From NCBI RefSeq assembly GCF_003143935.1, contig NZ_QFRX01000001.1:3803491-3867490 (forward strand): 64,000 nt of DNA, in the 5' to 3' direction. Below are positions 7,491-16,095 of this stretch, piece after piece. The notes beneath the pieces were generated by a model that saw only the letters and a program-made list of their open reading frames with translations, had not been told where the DNA came from and did not search any database. Position 1 is the stretch's first letter; each line of letters starts with the position of its first letter. A program made the translations under genes and the position numbers. This DNA comes from Streptomyces sp. Act143. GTDB lineage: Bacteria > Actinomycetota > Actinomycetes > Streptomycetales > Streptomycetaceae.

Positions 7491-8867
7491 TCACCTCGCG
7501 ACCGGCCGCAGCAGCAGCTGGTGCGGCCGGAGCGTGATGCCCACCCGGGTCCCGTCGTTCGACCCCGCCACCTGCTCGAAGCGGTACTTCGTGGCGAGCG
7601 CCGCCGTGATGAGTGACAGCTGCGCCATCGAGAAGTGGTCGCTCGGGCACTTGCGGTTGCCGACGCTGAACGGGCTCATGGCGTATTTCGGCACGTCCTT
7701 GGCCCGCTCCGGAAGCCAGCGGTCGGGGTCGAACTCCAGGCTGTCCTTGTACGACTTCGGATCGCGCTGGATCGCGTACGGGCTGTACACGATGTCGGCA
7801 CCGGCCGGAATGCGATACCCACCGAGTTCCGTGTCGGCGACCGCGCGGCGCGTCAATATCCATACCGCGGGACGCAAACGCATGGCCTCGACGACGACAT
7901 TGTTGGTGTGCGCGAGCGAGCGGACGTCGTCGAATGCGACGGGACGGCCACCGGTTACGGATTGAACCTCGTCGCGCACCCTGTCCGCGTGTTCCGGGTG
8001 TTCCGCGAGGACTTGGAGCAGCCACATGATCGTGGACGCCACCGTTTCGCTGCCGGGGGTGACTATGGCGACGACCTGGTCGTGGATCTCCTGTTCCCCG
8101 ATGGGGTCGCCATTGTCGTCCTTCGCCTCCAGCAATGCCGTCAGCAAATCGTCCGGCTTTTGACCAGATGCACGGCGCTCGGCGATGATCTCGTCGACGA
8201 GGAGATGCAAATCGGCCAGGGCCGCGTTGAATTTCCGGTTGGGCGGCAGGGGCAGGTTGTAGAGCGGCCCGAGGGGCACGACCATCCGCCGGTACATCCC
8301 GCGGAAGACGGTGGCGAGGGCGACGCACAGCCGCTCCGCGCGCTCGTCCATGAAGTCGCCGCGCAGCAGGCAGCGGGCGGCGATGCGGACGGCGACCCGG
8401 AAGGACTCGGTGGTGCAGTCGACGGTCTCCCCGGGCTGCCAGCGCTCGGTGAGCGCGTGCGCCTCCTCCTCCATGATCGGCCCGTAGCCGGGTATCGCGT
8501 CGAGCCGGAAGGCGGGCTGTATGGTGCGCCGCTGACGCCGGTGCTGCGGGCCGTTGGCGGTGGCCACGCCCTCCTTGCCGAGCAGGCCTTCCAGGGACTC
8601 CCAGAGCGGTCCGGCGATGACGAAGTCGGGGTTGAGCGCGAGGGCTCCGGTGAGGGCCGGTGTGGTGGGCGCGTAGACCTCCTTGGGGCCCAGCTTGAGC
8701 CGTACGACGTCGCCGTGGTCGCGGAGCTGCGACATGAAGGCCAGCGGGTCGCGCAGCAGCTTCAGGCCGTGTCCGAGGAGCGGGACGCCGCCGCCCGCGA
8801 GGGGTGGTTCACGAAGCTCGGGCGCCGGGGTCACCGGGGCTTCGGGCTTCACAGACTCGACGGTCAT
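7491..8867 (-). CDS. Cytochrome P450 CYP170A-type, albaflavenone synthase
   Basis: 458 residues. The heme-ligand motif is FSVGNRKCPSDHF (Cys about 407); the ExxR helix and PERF-like region precede it. The I-helix reads IVTPGSETVAST in place of the common AGxxT. Family knowledge: S. coelicolor CYP170A1 oxidises epi-isozizaene in two steps via albaflavenols to the antibiotic albaflavenone, and also has a second, terpene-synthase-like site making farnesene. The acidic stretch DDNGD, a DDxxD pattern needed for such a site, is present here (AKDDNGDPIGEQE). The start overlaps the terpene synthase stop by 4 nt (ATGA), so the two are translationally coupled. Confidence 0.93.
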   Translation of the reverse strand: MTVESVKPEAPVTPAPELREPPLAGGGVPLLGHGLKLLRDPLAFMSQLRDHGDVVRLKLGPKEVYAPTTPALTGALALNPDFVIAGPLWESLEGLLGKEGVATANGPQHRRQRRTIQPAFRLDAIPGYGPIMEEEAHALTERWQPGETVDCTTESFRVAVRIAARCLLRGDFMDERAERLCVALATVFRGMYRRMVVPLGPLYNLPLPPNRKFNAALADLHLLVDEIIAERRASGQKPDDLLTALLEAKDDNGDPIGEQEIHDQVVAIVTPGSETVASTIMWLLQVLAEHPEHADRVRDEVQSVTGGRPVAFDDVRSLAHTNNVVVEAMRLRPAVWILTRRAVADTELGGYRIPAGADIVYSPYAIQRDPKSYKDSLEFDPDRWLPERAKDVPKYAMSPFSVGNRKCPSDHFSMAQLSLITAALATKYRFEQVAGSNDGTRVGITLRPHQLLLRPVAR

Positions 8868-9949
8868 TTCTCACCTGCTGCTTCGTTGTTGACGTACGGA
8901 GGCGTGGACCGGTCGTCCCAGCTGTCGACCGTGTAGCGGCCGGACTCGTGGTGGAACCAGTAGACGGTGCTGAACCAGTTGCGCATATTGCCGACGCAGG
9001 CCCGCACGGTGTGACTCAGCTCTTTTCCGTGGACCGTTCCGTCCGCCAGCGAGTCCGCGAACCTCAGGGCGTCGTGCTCGGCGACGATGAATTCGTCGAT
9101 GCATTCCTCGACGCGTCGCCTGACTTCCCCGACGGCCTGTTTGAGGGTCATCCCCTCGTGTTTGATGAGACTGATTCCGAGATTGTGGACCTCATCGCCC
9201 GCGATTTCCTTGGGGAGTGAGCAGAGGTCGTTGTACCAGGCGGCGAATTCCTGGCTCAGCAGCGCCGCCCGCCGATAGGCCGGGTTTTTCCGCACCCGGT
9301 CCGGGAGTTCGCGGCCCGCGCTGGGTTCCAGCAGATCCGTCCAGATCCAGTGCGCGAATGTGAGGCGGCGCAGTGCGAGATATTCCTCGACCGTCGGCAC
9401 GACACCTTCGGTGCGGTTGCGGAATTCCCGGTCGTACGCCTCGATCACCTCGTGGAAGTGCCGGGCGAACCGCGCGTTCCAGGTACGCGGCAGGAACGAG
9501 TACAGCCGCTCCATGCTGTCGGCGAACCCGGCGACCAGCGGATCTTCGTGGTGCAGATGGTCCCCGGGGGAGTCGAGGGCCGCGTGCAGCCGGAACCTGA
9601 GCCGCCGCCAGGCCTCGGTCCGGCCGTGGACGATGTCGCGGTCGTGCCGGTCGTCCCAGACGAAGAACCAGGCGCTGTAGTCCGCTATCGCCTGGAGGAC
9701 CTCGTCGGGGGCACCGAGGTAGTAGCCCGCCATGAGGTCCGTGTAGCAAAGTCCGTCGGCATATTCCTCCACCTTGTCGGCCGGCATGAGCCGCTTTTCC
9801 AGCAGCCAGGTGCGCGTCTTCTCCTGGAGCTGGGGCCAATACGGGTGGAGTTGCCGGGGAAACGCTGCCTCGATCACCGGGAGAGAGAGCGACGGTGGAA
9901 CCGCGACCGCTGTCGGTGTCGATGTGGTGCCGTGTGAGAAAGCGTGCAC
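8864..9949 (-). CDS. epi-Isozizaene synthase (sesquiterpene cyclase)
   Basis: 361 residues, GTG start with a GAGAGGGG ribosome site. A class I terpene cyclase that converts farnesyl diphosphate to the tricyclic hydrocarbon epi-isozizaene. Both Mg-binding motifs are seen: the aspartate-rich FFVWDDRHD (Asp99-Asp103) and the NSE motif YNDLCSLPKE (about 239-248). The sequence is very close to the S. coelicolor enzyme as I remember it, including the C-terminal end PPYVNNEAAGEK. First gene of a two-gene operon with the P450. It is the main specialised-metabolite locus in the window. Confidence 0.95.
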   Translation of the reverse strand: MHAFSHGTTSTPTAVAVPPSLSLPVIEAAFPRQLHPYWPQLQEKTRTWLLEKRLMPADKVEEYADGLCYTDLMAGYYLGAPDEVLQAIADYSAWFFVWDDRHDRDIVHGRTEAWRRLRFRLHAALDSPGDHLHHEDPLVAGFADSMERLYSFLPRTWNARFARHFHEVIEAYDREFRNRTEGVVPTVEEYLALRRLTFAHWIWTDLLEPSAGRELPDRVRKNPAYRRAALLSQEFAAWYNDLCSLPKEIAGDEVHNLGISLIKHEGMTLKQAVGEVRRRVEECIDEFIVAEHDALRFADSLADGTVHGKELSHTVRACVGNMRNWFSTVYWFHHESGRYTVDSWDDRSTPPYVNNEAAGEK

Positions 9950-10166
9950 GAACTAACCCCTCTCAGCCGCCAGTTGCGCACGCCCCTCCCGCTGTACCGG
10001 GCGTGCGCCGTTGCGTATCCCCGCACTTCCCATTCAGCACTACAACTGACCGTTCTGGGAACGGATTTGCACCATTCACTACCCCACAGTGCCGAGAATC
10101 TCCCCTTGTGTGACTGGTTCTGGATCACTAAGAGGGCACAGGCGATCGAACGTACGACGGACAGAC

Positions 10167-10210
10167 GCACGGCGCCTGCTCAGGAAGGGGTTCCTGAACA
10201 GACGCCGTGC
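10167..10210 (-). terminator. Strong terminator hairpin behind def
   Basis: Two 20-nt arms (10167-10186 and 10191-10210) pair over their full length apart from two positions that become G-U or A-C, around a GGGG/CCCC tetraloop. It lies 30 bp past the def stop codon and ends def transcription. The rest of the interval 9950-10166 is the upstream region of the terpene synthase; I see no clear promoter consensus there. Confidence 0.8.
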
Positions 10211-10239
10211 AGACGGTACTTGTGGGGCCCGAGTCGGTC

Positions 10240-10890
10240 TCAGCCGTTCGCGACGACGGGGTAGCGGGGCTCGTTCTCGGCCATCTGCCGCAGCGCGTCC
10301 TTGCGCTCACGCTTGGAGAGCCGGTCGATGTAGAGGTACCCGTACAGGTGATCGGTCTCGTGCTGCAAACACCGAGCGAAGTAGCCGGTGCCGCGCACCT
10401 TGATCGGGTTGCCCTTCTCGTCCTGCCCGGTCACCTCGGCGTAGTCGGGGCGGGCGAGCGGCGCGTACGCCGTCGGCACCGACAGACAGCCCTCGTTGCT
10501 GTCGTCCAGGCGGCGCTTCTCGGCGGGCAGGTCGACGAGCTTGGGGTTGCAGACCACGCCGACGTGCCGGGTGCCCTCGTCGTCCATGCAGTCGTACACG
10601 AAGACCTTCAGGTCGACGCCGATCTGGTTGGCGGCCAGGCCCACGCCCTCGGCGGTGCGCTGCGAGGCGAACATGTCCGCCACCAGCTGGTCCAGTTCGG
10701 CGCCGAACTCGGTGACGTCCTTGCACTCCTTGTGCAGCACGGGGTTGCCGACGACCGTGATGGGCCGCGAGGTGCCGCGCTCACGCCAGGCGTTCTCGCG
10801 CTCCTCGGCCTCCTGGGTGTCGATGACGAAACCCTCATCGTCCACGGGGAGCACGCCCGCGTGCTGCTGATCGGTGTCCTGCTGCGCCAT
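10240..10890 (-). CDS. def: Peptide deformylase
   Basis: 216 residues. It removes the N-formyl group from nascent proteins and uses a metal held by two His and one Cys. All three signature motifs are present: GVGLAANQIG, EGCLSVP (metal Cys) and QHETDHLYG (HExxH-type). An acidic N-terminal extension of about 45 residues (VLPVDDEGFVIDTQEAEE) precedes the catalytic domain, longer than in the E. coli enzyme. I start at the ATG at 10890, after AGGAAGG; a TTG 30 nt upstream is also in frame. Monocistronic, closed by the hairpin at 10167-10210. Confidence 0.95.
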   Translation of the reverse strand: MAQQDTDQQHAGVLPVDDEGFVIDTQEAEERENAWRERGTSRPITVVGNPVLHKECKDVTEFGAELDQLVADMFASQRTAEGVGLAANQIGVDLKVFVYDCMDDEGTRHVGVVCNPKLVDLPAEKRRLDDSNEGCLSVPTAYAPLARPDYAEVTGQDEKGNPIKVRGTGYFARCLQHETDHLYGYLYIDRLSKRERKDALRQMAENEPRYPVVANG

Positions 10891-10951
10891 GACCGACGAT
10901 GCCTTCCTAAAACCAAACAAGGGGAAAGTTGCTGATACAGGGTAAGGGGAT

Positions 10952-11026
10952 GCGCCCCTTCAGGGGCGCTGGGCTGTGTCAAGGTGCGGCTCCGCCGCGT
11001 GGGTGCGACCAGCCACGGCGCCGCAC
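10952..11026. repeat. Intergenic dispersed repeat, copy 1
   Basis: Begins with the hairpin GCGCCCC-TTCA-GGGGCGC (10952-10969) and continues with GCGACCAGCCACGGCG (about 11005-11020). Both parts recur at 38743-38800 and, degenerate, at 18324-18372. In this copy GTGCGGC (10984-10990) and GCCGCAC (11020-11026) also pair. It fills the gap between def and the TPR gene. Confidence 0.6.
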
Positions 11027-11036
11027 CCGAAATCCG

Positions 11037-12119
11037 TCAGCACACCTCTTCGAGATCACGCCAGTCCCGGGAATCAGGGCTGTCGGCGACCCACCCGTCC
11101 AGCAGCCCCCGCACCAGCGAAGCCGGCGCGGCCACCCCGCACTCCCGCTCCGGCACCCACAGCTGCCCGTCCGTCCGGTGCCCCAGCGGCCCGGGATGCC
11201 CCGGCTCGCTGTGGTCGTGCGGGTCGAGATGCTCCCCGTCGCCCTCGTCCGACGGCATCCGGGACTCCGAGCACATCCGGCACAGCAGCCGCACCGACGA
11301 CGACCAGTCCTCCGCCGCGAACCCGGCGTCGGCGGCGAGCTGCTCCAGCGCGTCCCGGTCGGCCTCGGTGGCGGCCTCCAGGAGGACCACCCAGGTCGGC
11401 ACCGGCGACGGCGCCCACAGCTCGATCTCGTCGAAGACGGGGTAGGAGTGCCCGGCGGCAGTGGTCCGCTCCCCGTGCGGCACCCCGTCGTGCAGCACGA
11501 CCTCGCCCCAGCGCCGCCCGGAGGACGGCAGCGGAATCGACAGCACCTCGATACGAGCCGGGTCCAGCCGCCGCCCCCACACCACCTCGGCCTCCCCCTC
11601 CGGGGACAGCCGTACGGCGGCACTGCCGAGGTCCATGCCGACCGGCTCCCCGGAGTCGGCCGCCCCGCCCGGCACCCGCAGCCCGTAGGCCTGCCAGGCC
11701 CGCCGGGCCAGCGGCCAGTCCTGGAGCGCGGTGGCCGCGATGCCGACGTTCCACCAGTCGGGTGCGCCCGTCTCGCGGTCGAGGAGGGCGACGGCACGCA
11801 GTCCGGCCGCGCGGGCCTGCTCCCAGTCGTGCCGGAACTTGTGCAGCAGGGCGAGGTTGAACCAGGACTCGGACAGCCACGGTTCCAGGTCGGCGGCGCG
11901 CGTCAGCAGCGCGCCCGCGTCCTCGTACCGACCGTCGCCGATCAGCGTGAACGCGCGGTCGGTGGCCTGCCGCCAGGAGGCGGAGGGCCGGTGCCGTCCT
12001 TTGCCGAAGATCCTCACGATTCCCGCCTGCCAGTTGCCCTCAGTGACCTCGCCACTGCCCCCGGAATCCCTCTCCTTCGCATCCAACCACGTGCGGCTGG
12101 AAGGGCGCTCATTACCCAT
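11037..12119 (-). CDS. TPR-repeat protein of unknown function
   Basis: 360 residues. Residues 45-150 contain TPR-like helical pairs (AFTLIGDGRYEDAGALLTRA; SWFNLALLHKFRHDWEQARA). The C-terminal half is not recognised; it holds a C-x2-C pair (LLCRMCSES) and a His/Asp-rich stretch (DGEHLDPHDHSEPGHPG) that could bind metal. The start follows the upstream HD gene by 3 bp, so it is the last gene of the HD-HD-TPR unit. Conserved actinobacterial proteins of this layout are known, but no role is established as far as I know. Confidence 0.8.
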   Translation of the reverse strand: MGNERPSSRTWLDAKERDSGGSGEVTEGNWQAGIVRIFGKGRHRPSASWRQATDRAFTLIGDGRYEDAGALLTRAADLEPWLSESWFNLALLHKFRHDWEQARAAGLRAVALLDRETGAPDWWNVGIAATALQDWPLARRAWQAYGLRVPGGAADSGEPVGMDLGSAAVRLSPEGEAEVVWGRRLDPARIEVLSIPLPSSGRRWGEVVLHDGVPHGERTTAAGHSYPVFDEIELWAPSPVPTWVVLLEAATEADRDALEQLAADAGFAAEDWSSSVRLLCRMCSESRMPSDEGDGEHLDPHDHSEPGHPGPLGHRTDGQLWVPERECGVAAPASLVRGLLDGWVADSPDSRDWRDLEEVC

Positions 12120-12122
12120 GGG

Positions 12123-13421
12123 TTACCCACCCCGGGGCAGGGTCAGACAGTCGCGCGCCAGCACCCTGGCCAGCGCCTCCACCACTTCGGGCGCGTGGTC
12201 CCCCGCGGTCGCCAGCCGCAGTTCCTCCAGAGCGGTGAGCGGCCCGCCGGGCCCGGCGTCCCGCGCCTTCTCCTCGTAGGCGTTCACGGTCCGTACGATC
12301 CGGGCGGCGACCGGCTGCTGCCGGTAGGGGTCGGCCTGCCGCTCCACGACCACGGCGACCGCGCCGTCCACCCCCGTCTGCCGTACGACGGCCCCGCCGA
12401 GCAGCGCGATCCGCCGCTGCTCCTCGGCGGGCAGGGCGGCGGTGGCCCCCGCCGGGACCGGGTCGACGAGGCTGAGCTGTCCGATGTCGTGCATCAGGGC
12501 GGCGTACTCCAGGACGGTGAGGTCGCGCCCGGACAGCCCCAGGTCGCGGCCGACGGCCCGGCTCAGCGCGGCGACCCGGCGGGCGTGTCCGGCGGGGGTG
12601 TACCCGGCGATCTCGGTGGCCCGGGCGAGGGAGGCGATGGTCTGCCGGTAGGTGGCACGGACGGCGGCGTACCGCCGGAAGGACAGCTGGGTCAGCAGCA
12701 GCGGCACACAGAACACCGGCAGCGCCCACAGGCCGACGACGGCGACCGCGAGCGCCATCACCGCGCCGGTCGCGCAGACAGCGGACCCGATGCCGAGCAG
12801 CGCCCGCAGCTCGTCGCGGAGCAGCGGACCGAAGGGCCAGCGGGTGCGGGAGTGCCGCAGCGCGGCGGCGAGCAGGGCGTCGCACAGCGCGGTGAGGGCG
12901 AGCAGCGCGAGCAGCAGCAGCGCGTACGCCGGTCCGCCCCAGGCGCTGAACACGCCCTGGTTGTAGAGGGGCTGGAAGCAGACGGCGGCGAACCCGGTGC
13001 TGAGCACGCGCCGGGCGAGGTGGTCCGCGGTGCCCCGGTCGCCGCGCCAGATGTGCGGCACGCTGCCGAGCAGCGCGGCCGCGACGACGACGGTGACGAC
13101 CTGGGCGGCCCCGTGCTGCGTGGCCCGCCCGGCGTCCGCCCCGAGCAGCGCGTACGACAGCGCGCCCGCGGCTCCGATCGGCGCGGCCTCCCTGACCCGG
13201 GCGCCGGTCCACCGGGTCAGCTCACCGACGAGGATCAGCACCCCGAAGGCGAGCGCGGCCCCGCGCTCCTCCAGGCCGTTCCAGAGGCTGCCGGCGAGGG
13301 AGCCGGCGGCGAGGAGGGCGGCGGAGGTGTGGACGAGGGTGAGCAGGGACGGCGGCCGGGGCGCGCGCGGCGGCGCCTCGGTCCGCGGTTCGGGCGCCGC
13401 TCCCGGCGCGGCCACGCTCAT
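12123..13421 (-). CDS. Membrane protein with degenerate HD phosphohydrolase domain
   Basis: 432 residues. About seven to eight hydrophobic segments span residues 25-245. Then comes an HD domain (about 265-410) with HARRVAALSRAVG and the HD pair in LEYAALMHDIGQLSLVD, but without the HHE...GYP segment that defines HD-GYP phosphodiesterases. It overlaps the upstream HD-GYP gene by 4 nt (ATGA) and looks like a duplicated, partly decayed partner. The open frame continues far upstream, but only as a shadow of the neighbour; the ATG at 13421 is the true start by overlap and composition. Confidence 0.85.
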   Translation of the reverse strand: MSVAAPGAAPEPRTEAPPRAPRPPSLLTLVHTSAALLAAGSLAGSLWNGLEERGAALAFGVLILVGELTRWTGARVREAAPIGAAGALSYALLGADAGRATQHGAAQVVTVVVAAALLGSVPHIWRGDRGTADHLARRVLSTGFAAVCFQPLYNQGVFSAWGGPAYALLLLALLALTALCDALLAAALRHSRTRWPFGPLLRDELRALLGIGSAVCATGAVMALAVAVVGLWALPVFCVPLLLTQLSFRRYAAVRATYRQTIASLARATEIAGYTPAGHARRVAALSRAVGRDLGLSGRDLTVLEYAALMHDIGQLSLVDPVPAGATAALPAEEQRRIALLGGAVVRQTGVDGAVAVVVERQADPYRQQPVAARIVRTVNAYEEKARDAGPGGPLTALEELRLATAGDHAPEVVEALARVLARDCLTLPRGG

Positions 13422-14713
13422 GGCCGCACCCCGGGCCGGCTTCCCACCGGCCGCCGCGGCTCCGGCGGACGCGCCGACGCCTCGTCCGCGGTGACCGCGG
13501 GATGCCAGCCGTGCCGTCCCAGCGCCCGGACGAGAGCGGTGACCATCCGCGGGTCGAACTGCGTGCCCGCGCACCGCTCCAGCTCCTCCAGCGCCGTGCC
13601 CACGGGCCGGGCCCGGCTGTAGGACCGGGTGGACGTCATCGCGTCGAAGGCGTCGGCGACCGCCACCACCCGCGCCGACTCGGGGATCTGGGCGCCCACC
13701 AGCCCGTACGGGTAGCCGCTGCCGTCCAGCCGCTCGTGATGGTGCAGTACGGCCGCCCGTGCCTCCCCCAGGAACGAGATCCCCCGCACCATCTCGTGCC
13801 CGTACTCGGGGTGCAGCTCGATGATCCGGCGTTCCTCGGGGGTCAGCGGCCCGTCCTTGCGCAGCAGCCGGGTCGGGACGCCCAGCTTGCCCACGTCGTG
13901 CAGGATGCCGGCGAAGCGCAGCACCTCGATGCGGCCCTCGTCCATCCCGAGCTCGCGGGCGATCATCATCGAGGCCTGGCCGACGCGTTCGCTGTGCCCG
14001 CGCGTGTACTCGTCCTTGATGTCGACGGCCTGCACCAGCGCGCGGATGGTCGCCTGATGGGCGGCCCGCTCCCGGTGGTACTGCGCGAACGCCCACCAGG
14101 ACACGCACATCGGCAGCAGCACCAGCAGCGCGGCGACCGGCCCGAAGGGGCTGCGCCACAGGACGGCCATCATGAGCCCGGCGAGCCCGTGGACGGCGAT
14201 CGGCGGGAGGGAGCGTACGAGCTGCCCCCGCCAGGCCGGCCGGAGGGGCACTCCCTCGGCGAGGGCCAGGATTCCGCCGTCGAGCACCGTCAGCACCAGG
14301 CAGAAGGCGACGACGGCCGCCCCCGCCGGGACGAGCGCGTACGGGAAGTCGGAGGTGACGACGGCGTCCCGGCCGCCCAGCACCCAGTGCGCGCAGGACG
14401 CCGCCCAGACGGCGAGGGCGAGTTGGGACGCCCGCCAGATCCGCCGCACCGGCCGCGGCCGGCGGACGACCGGGGACAGCAGCGCCCCCGGCACCGCGAC
14501 GAGCGCGGCGGCGGGCGGCGGCAGCAGGAAGGCCCCGGCGAGCAGCACGGGGTAGAACGAGCCGGAGAGCCGCTCGCCGGCGGCGTAGAGGGCGGCGAGC
14601 AGGGCCACCGCCCACCACGGGGCGCGTACCGACGGCAGCAGATGCAGGCAGTACAGCGCGGCGAGGGCGACACAGCCGACGTACGCACGGGCCCGTGCGG
14701 GTATCGCCTCCAT
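13418..14713 (-). CDS. Membrane-bound HD-GYP domain protein
   Basis: 431 residues. The N-terminal half is membrane-embedded (about seven segments, residues 10-215). The HD-GYP domain (about 225-410) is complete: GHSERVG, ILHDVGKLGVP, HPEYGHEMV, HHERLDGSGYP and DAFDAMTS. HD-GYP proteins hydrolyse cyclic di-GMP, which in Streptomyces controls development through BldD; that this one is active is inference from intact motifs. I chose the ATG at 14713 because GGGGAGGGG lies just before it; a GTG 18 nt upstream is in frame. It lies next to rsrA-sigR on the same strand. Confidence 0.9.
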   Translation of the reverse strand: MEAIPARARAYVGCVALAALYCLHLLPSVRAPWWAVALLAALYAAGERLSGSFYPVLLAGAFLLPPPAAALVAVPGALLSPVVRRPRPVRRIWRASQLALAVWAASCAHWVLGGRDAVVTSDFPYALVPAGAAVVAFCLVLTVLDGGILALAEGVPLRPAWRGQLVRSLPPIAVHGLAGLMMAVLWRSPFGPVAALLVLLPMCVSWWAFAQYHRERAAHQATIRALVQAVDIKDEYTRGHSERVGQASMMIARELGMDEGRIEVLRFAGILHDVGKLGVPTRLLRKDGPLTPEERRIIELHPEYGHEMVRGISFLGEARAAVLHHHERLDGSGYPYGLVGAQIPESARVVAVADAFDAMTSTRSYSRARPVGTALEELERCAGTQFDPRMVTALVRALGRHGWHPAVTADEASARPPEPRRPVGSRPGVRP

Positions 14714-14821
14714 ACACCCCTCCCCGGGCACGCGCTTGCAGCACGGGAGCCTAGGGCGGCGAGGGGGAGGTCCGCGGGCTTATGACCCGCGGATTAGCAC
14801 GTTCGAGTGACGATCGTGCGT

Positions 14822-15133
14822 TCAGGATTCCTGCGGGGCGGCCGGTGCGGCAGCGATGTCGTGGTCCGGCACGGCCTGCCCGGAGCGGATCAGGTCGAGC
14901 CGCCCGAGGACCTTGGCGCGCAGGTCGGTGGGGACGTCGTCATGGCCGCAGCAGCGCTTGACGAGCTTCTTCACCGCCTCTTCGAGCCCGTACTTCTCCA
15001 GGCACGGCGAGCACTCGCTGAAGTGCTGCTTGAACTTGTCGCGGTCGACGTCCGGCATCTCGCTGTCGAGGAACTCGTAGAGATGGTCGAGTACCTCACT
15101 GCAGTCCGTCTCGTGCGGCTCTCCGCAGCTCAT
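14822..15133 (-). CDS. rsrA: Anti-sigma factor RsrA
   Basis: 103-residue zinc-binding, redox-sensing anti-sigma factor (ZAS family) that holds sigma-R inactive. The zinc/thiol residues are in place: Cys11, His37, Cys41 and Cys44 (HFSECSPC), with further Cys3 and a CC pair near 61. Disulfide stress oxidises the cysteines, zinc leaves and sigma-R is released. The start overlaps the sigR stop by 4 nt (ATGA), so the two proteins are made together. Confidence 0.97.
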
Positions 15134-15837
15134 GAGCCCGAACCTTTCACTTCGTTCGACTCTCCGGCGCCGGCCGGGACCAGTCCGCGCTCACGGGCGT
15201 AGTCCTCGAGCATGCCGCGCAGTTGGCGGCGGCCCCGGTGCAGCCGGGACATCACCGTACCGATGGGTGTCCCCATGATGTCCGCGATCTCCTTGTAGGC
15301 AAAGCCCTCTACGTCAGCGAGGTAGACGGCGATGCGGAACTCCTCGGGGATCGCCTGGAGCGCTTCCTTCACGTCCGAGTCGGGCAGGTGGTCCAGCGCC
15401 TGCGACTCGGCGGAGCGCAGACCGGTCGACATGTGCGACTCGGCGCGCGCGAGCTGCCAGTCCTCGATCTCCTCGGCCGCGGAGCGCTGGGGTTCACGCT
15501 GCTTCTTGCGGTACGAGTTGATGAACGTGTTGGTCAGGATCCGGTACAGCCAGGCCTTCAGGTTGGTGCCCTCGCGGAACTGGTGGAAGGACGCGTACGC
15601 CTTGGCGTAGGTCTCCTGCACCAGGTCCTCGGCGTCGGCCGGGTTGCGCGTCATGCGCAGGGCGGCCGAGTACATCTGGTCGAGGAATTCGAGCGCGTCC
15701 CGCTCGAAGCGCGCGCTGCGCTCCGCGGTGGATTCCGTGCTGGTGTCCGTGCTGGTCTCCACGCTCGTGCCCTGGCCCTCGGGCTGCTCCGCCTGGCCGT
15801 GATCGGTCCCTGCGTCGGTACCGGGAACCGGACCCAC
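15130..15837 (-). CDS. sigR: RNA polymerase sigma factor SigR (thiol-stress ECF sigma)
   Basis: Sigma-R directs transcription of the thioredoxin, mycothiol and proteolysis genes after disulfide or electrophile stress. From the GTG at 15837 it has 235 residues. Region 2 is seen in [17 protein letters not shown] and [20 protein letters not shown], region 4 in [29 protein letters not shown]. The frame extends upstream. Family knowledge: an unstable longer isoform, sigma-R', starts 55 codons earlier; here that is the ATG at 16002, preceded by the self-activated promoter sigRp2. GAGGAG abuts the GTG. TATCCT at 15885-15890 (minus strand) may be the -10 of the basal promoter. Confidence 0.95.
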
Positions 15838-16002
15838 CTCCTCAAGATTCCGGGCAGCACCGAAGCCGGTACCACCAGAATCGGAGGATAGACGACTACC
15901 CGTCCCCGCCGCGCCTCGAATAGGCGCGGTCTTGCCCGCGTGCAGCACCGTCCAGTCCAGGTCAGCGCGGCTGCTGCGGGTCGGGCAGAAGGTCGAACCC
16001 AT
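15838..16002 (-). other. sigR: N-terminal extension of the sigma-R' isoform
   Basis: Exactly 55 in-frame codons from ATG 16002 to the sigma-R GTG start, beginning [17 protein letters not shown]. Known in S. coelicolor: sigma-R' is produced from the stress-induced sigRp2 transcript and is degraded by a sigma-R-induced Clp protease, giving a self-limiting response. The single Cys at position 6 is the only one in the extension. A perfect hairpin lies inside it at 15909-15929. Confidence 0.75.
15909..15929 (-). promoter_or_regulatory. Perfect hairpin inside the sigma-R' extension
   Basis: CCGCGCCT (15909-15916) and AGGCGCGG (15922-15929) pair over 8 bp with a 5-nt loop. It sits between the sigma-R' and sigma-R start codons, just upstream of the possible basal -10. 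It could influence translation from the long transcript or a DNA-binding event at the basal promoter; neither is shown. Confidence 0.3.
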
Positions 16003-16062
16003 GCGGCGGACTTCCTCTCCTACGACGGTCGGTGCTGGTTCTTCAGCACTTCTGTCCGCCAC

Positions 16063-16089
16063 AACAGAGCTTCGCGGCCCAGCATTCCC
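16063..16089 (-). promoter_or_regulatory. sigRp2: sigma-R-dependent promoter
   Basis: Read on the minus strand: GGGAAT (16089-16084), an 18-nt spacer, then GTT (16065-16063). This is exactly the sigma-R consensus GGAAT-N18/19-GTT. It lies 60 bp upstream of the sigma-R' ATG and starts 7 bp past the stop of the preceding hydrolase gene, so sigR can activate itself independently of read-through. Confidence 0.9.
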
Positions 16090-16095
16090 GGCGCT

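Noticed and set aside
10929..13622. 897-codon open frame on the plus strand
   Set aside because: It lies opposite the TPR and HD genes, which have clear domains, coupled starts and proper third-position GC. The long frame is an artefact of high GC on the antisense strand.
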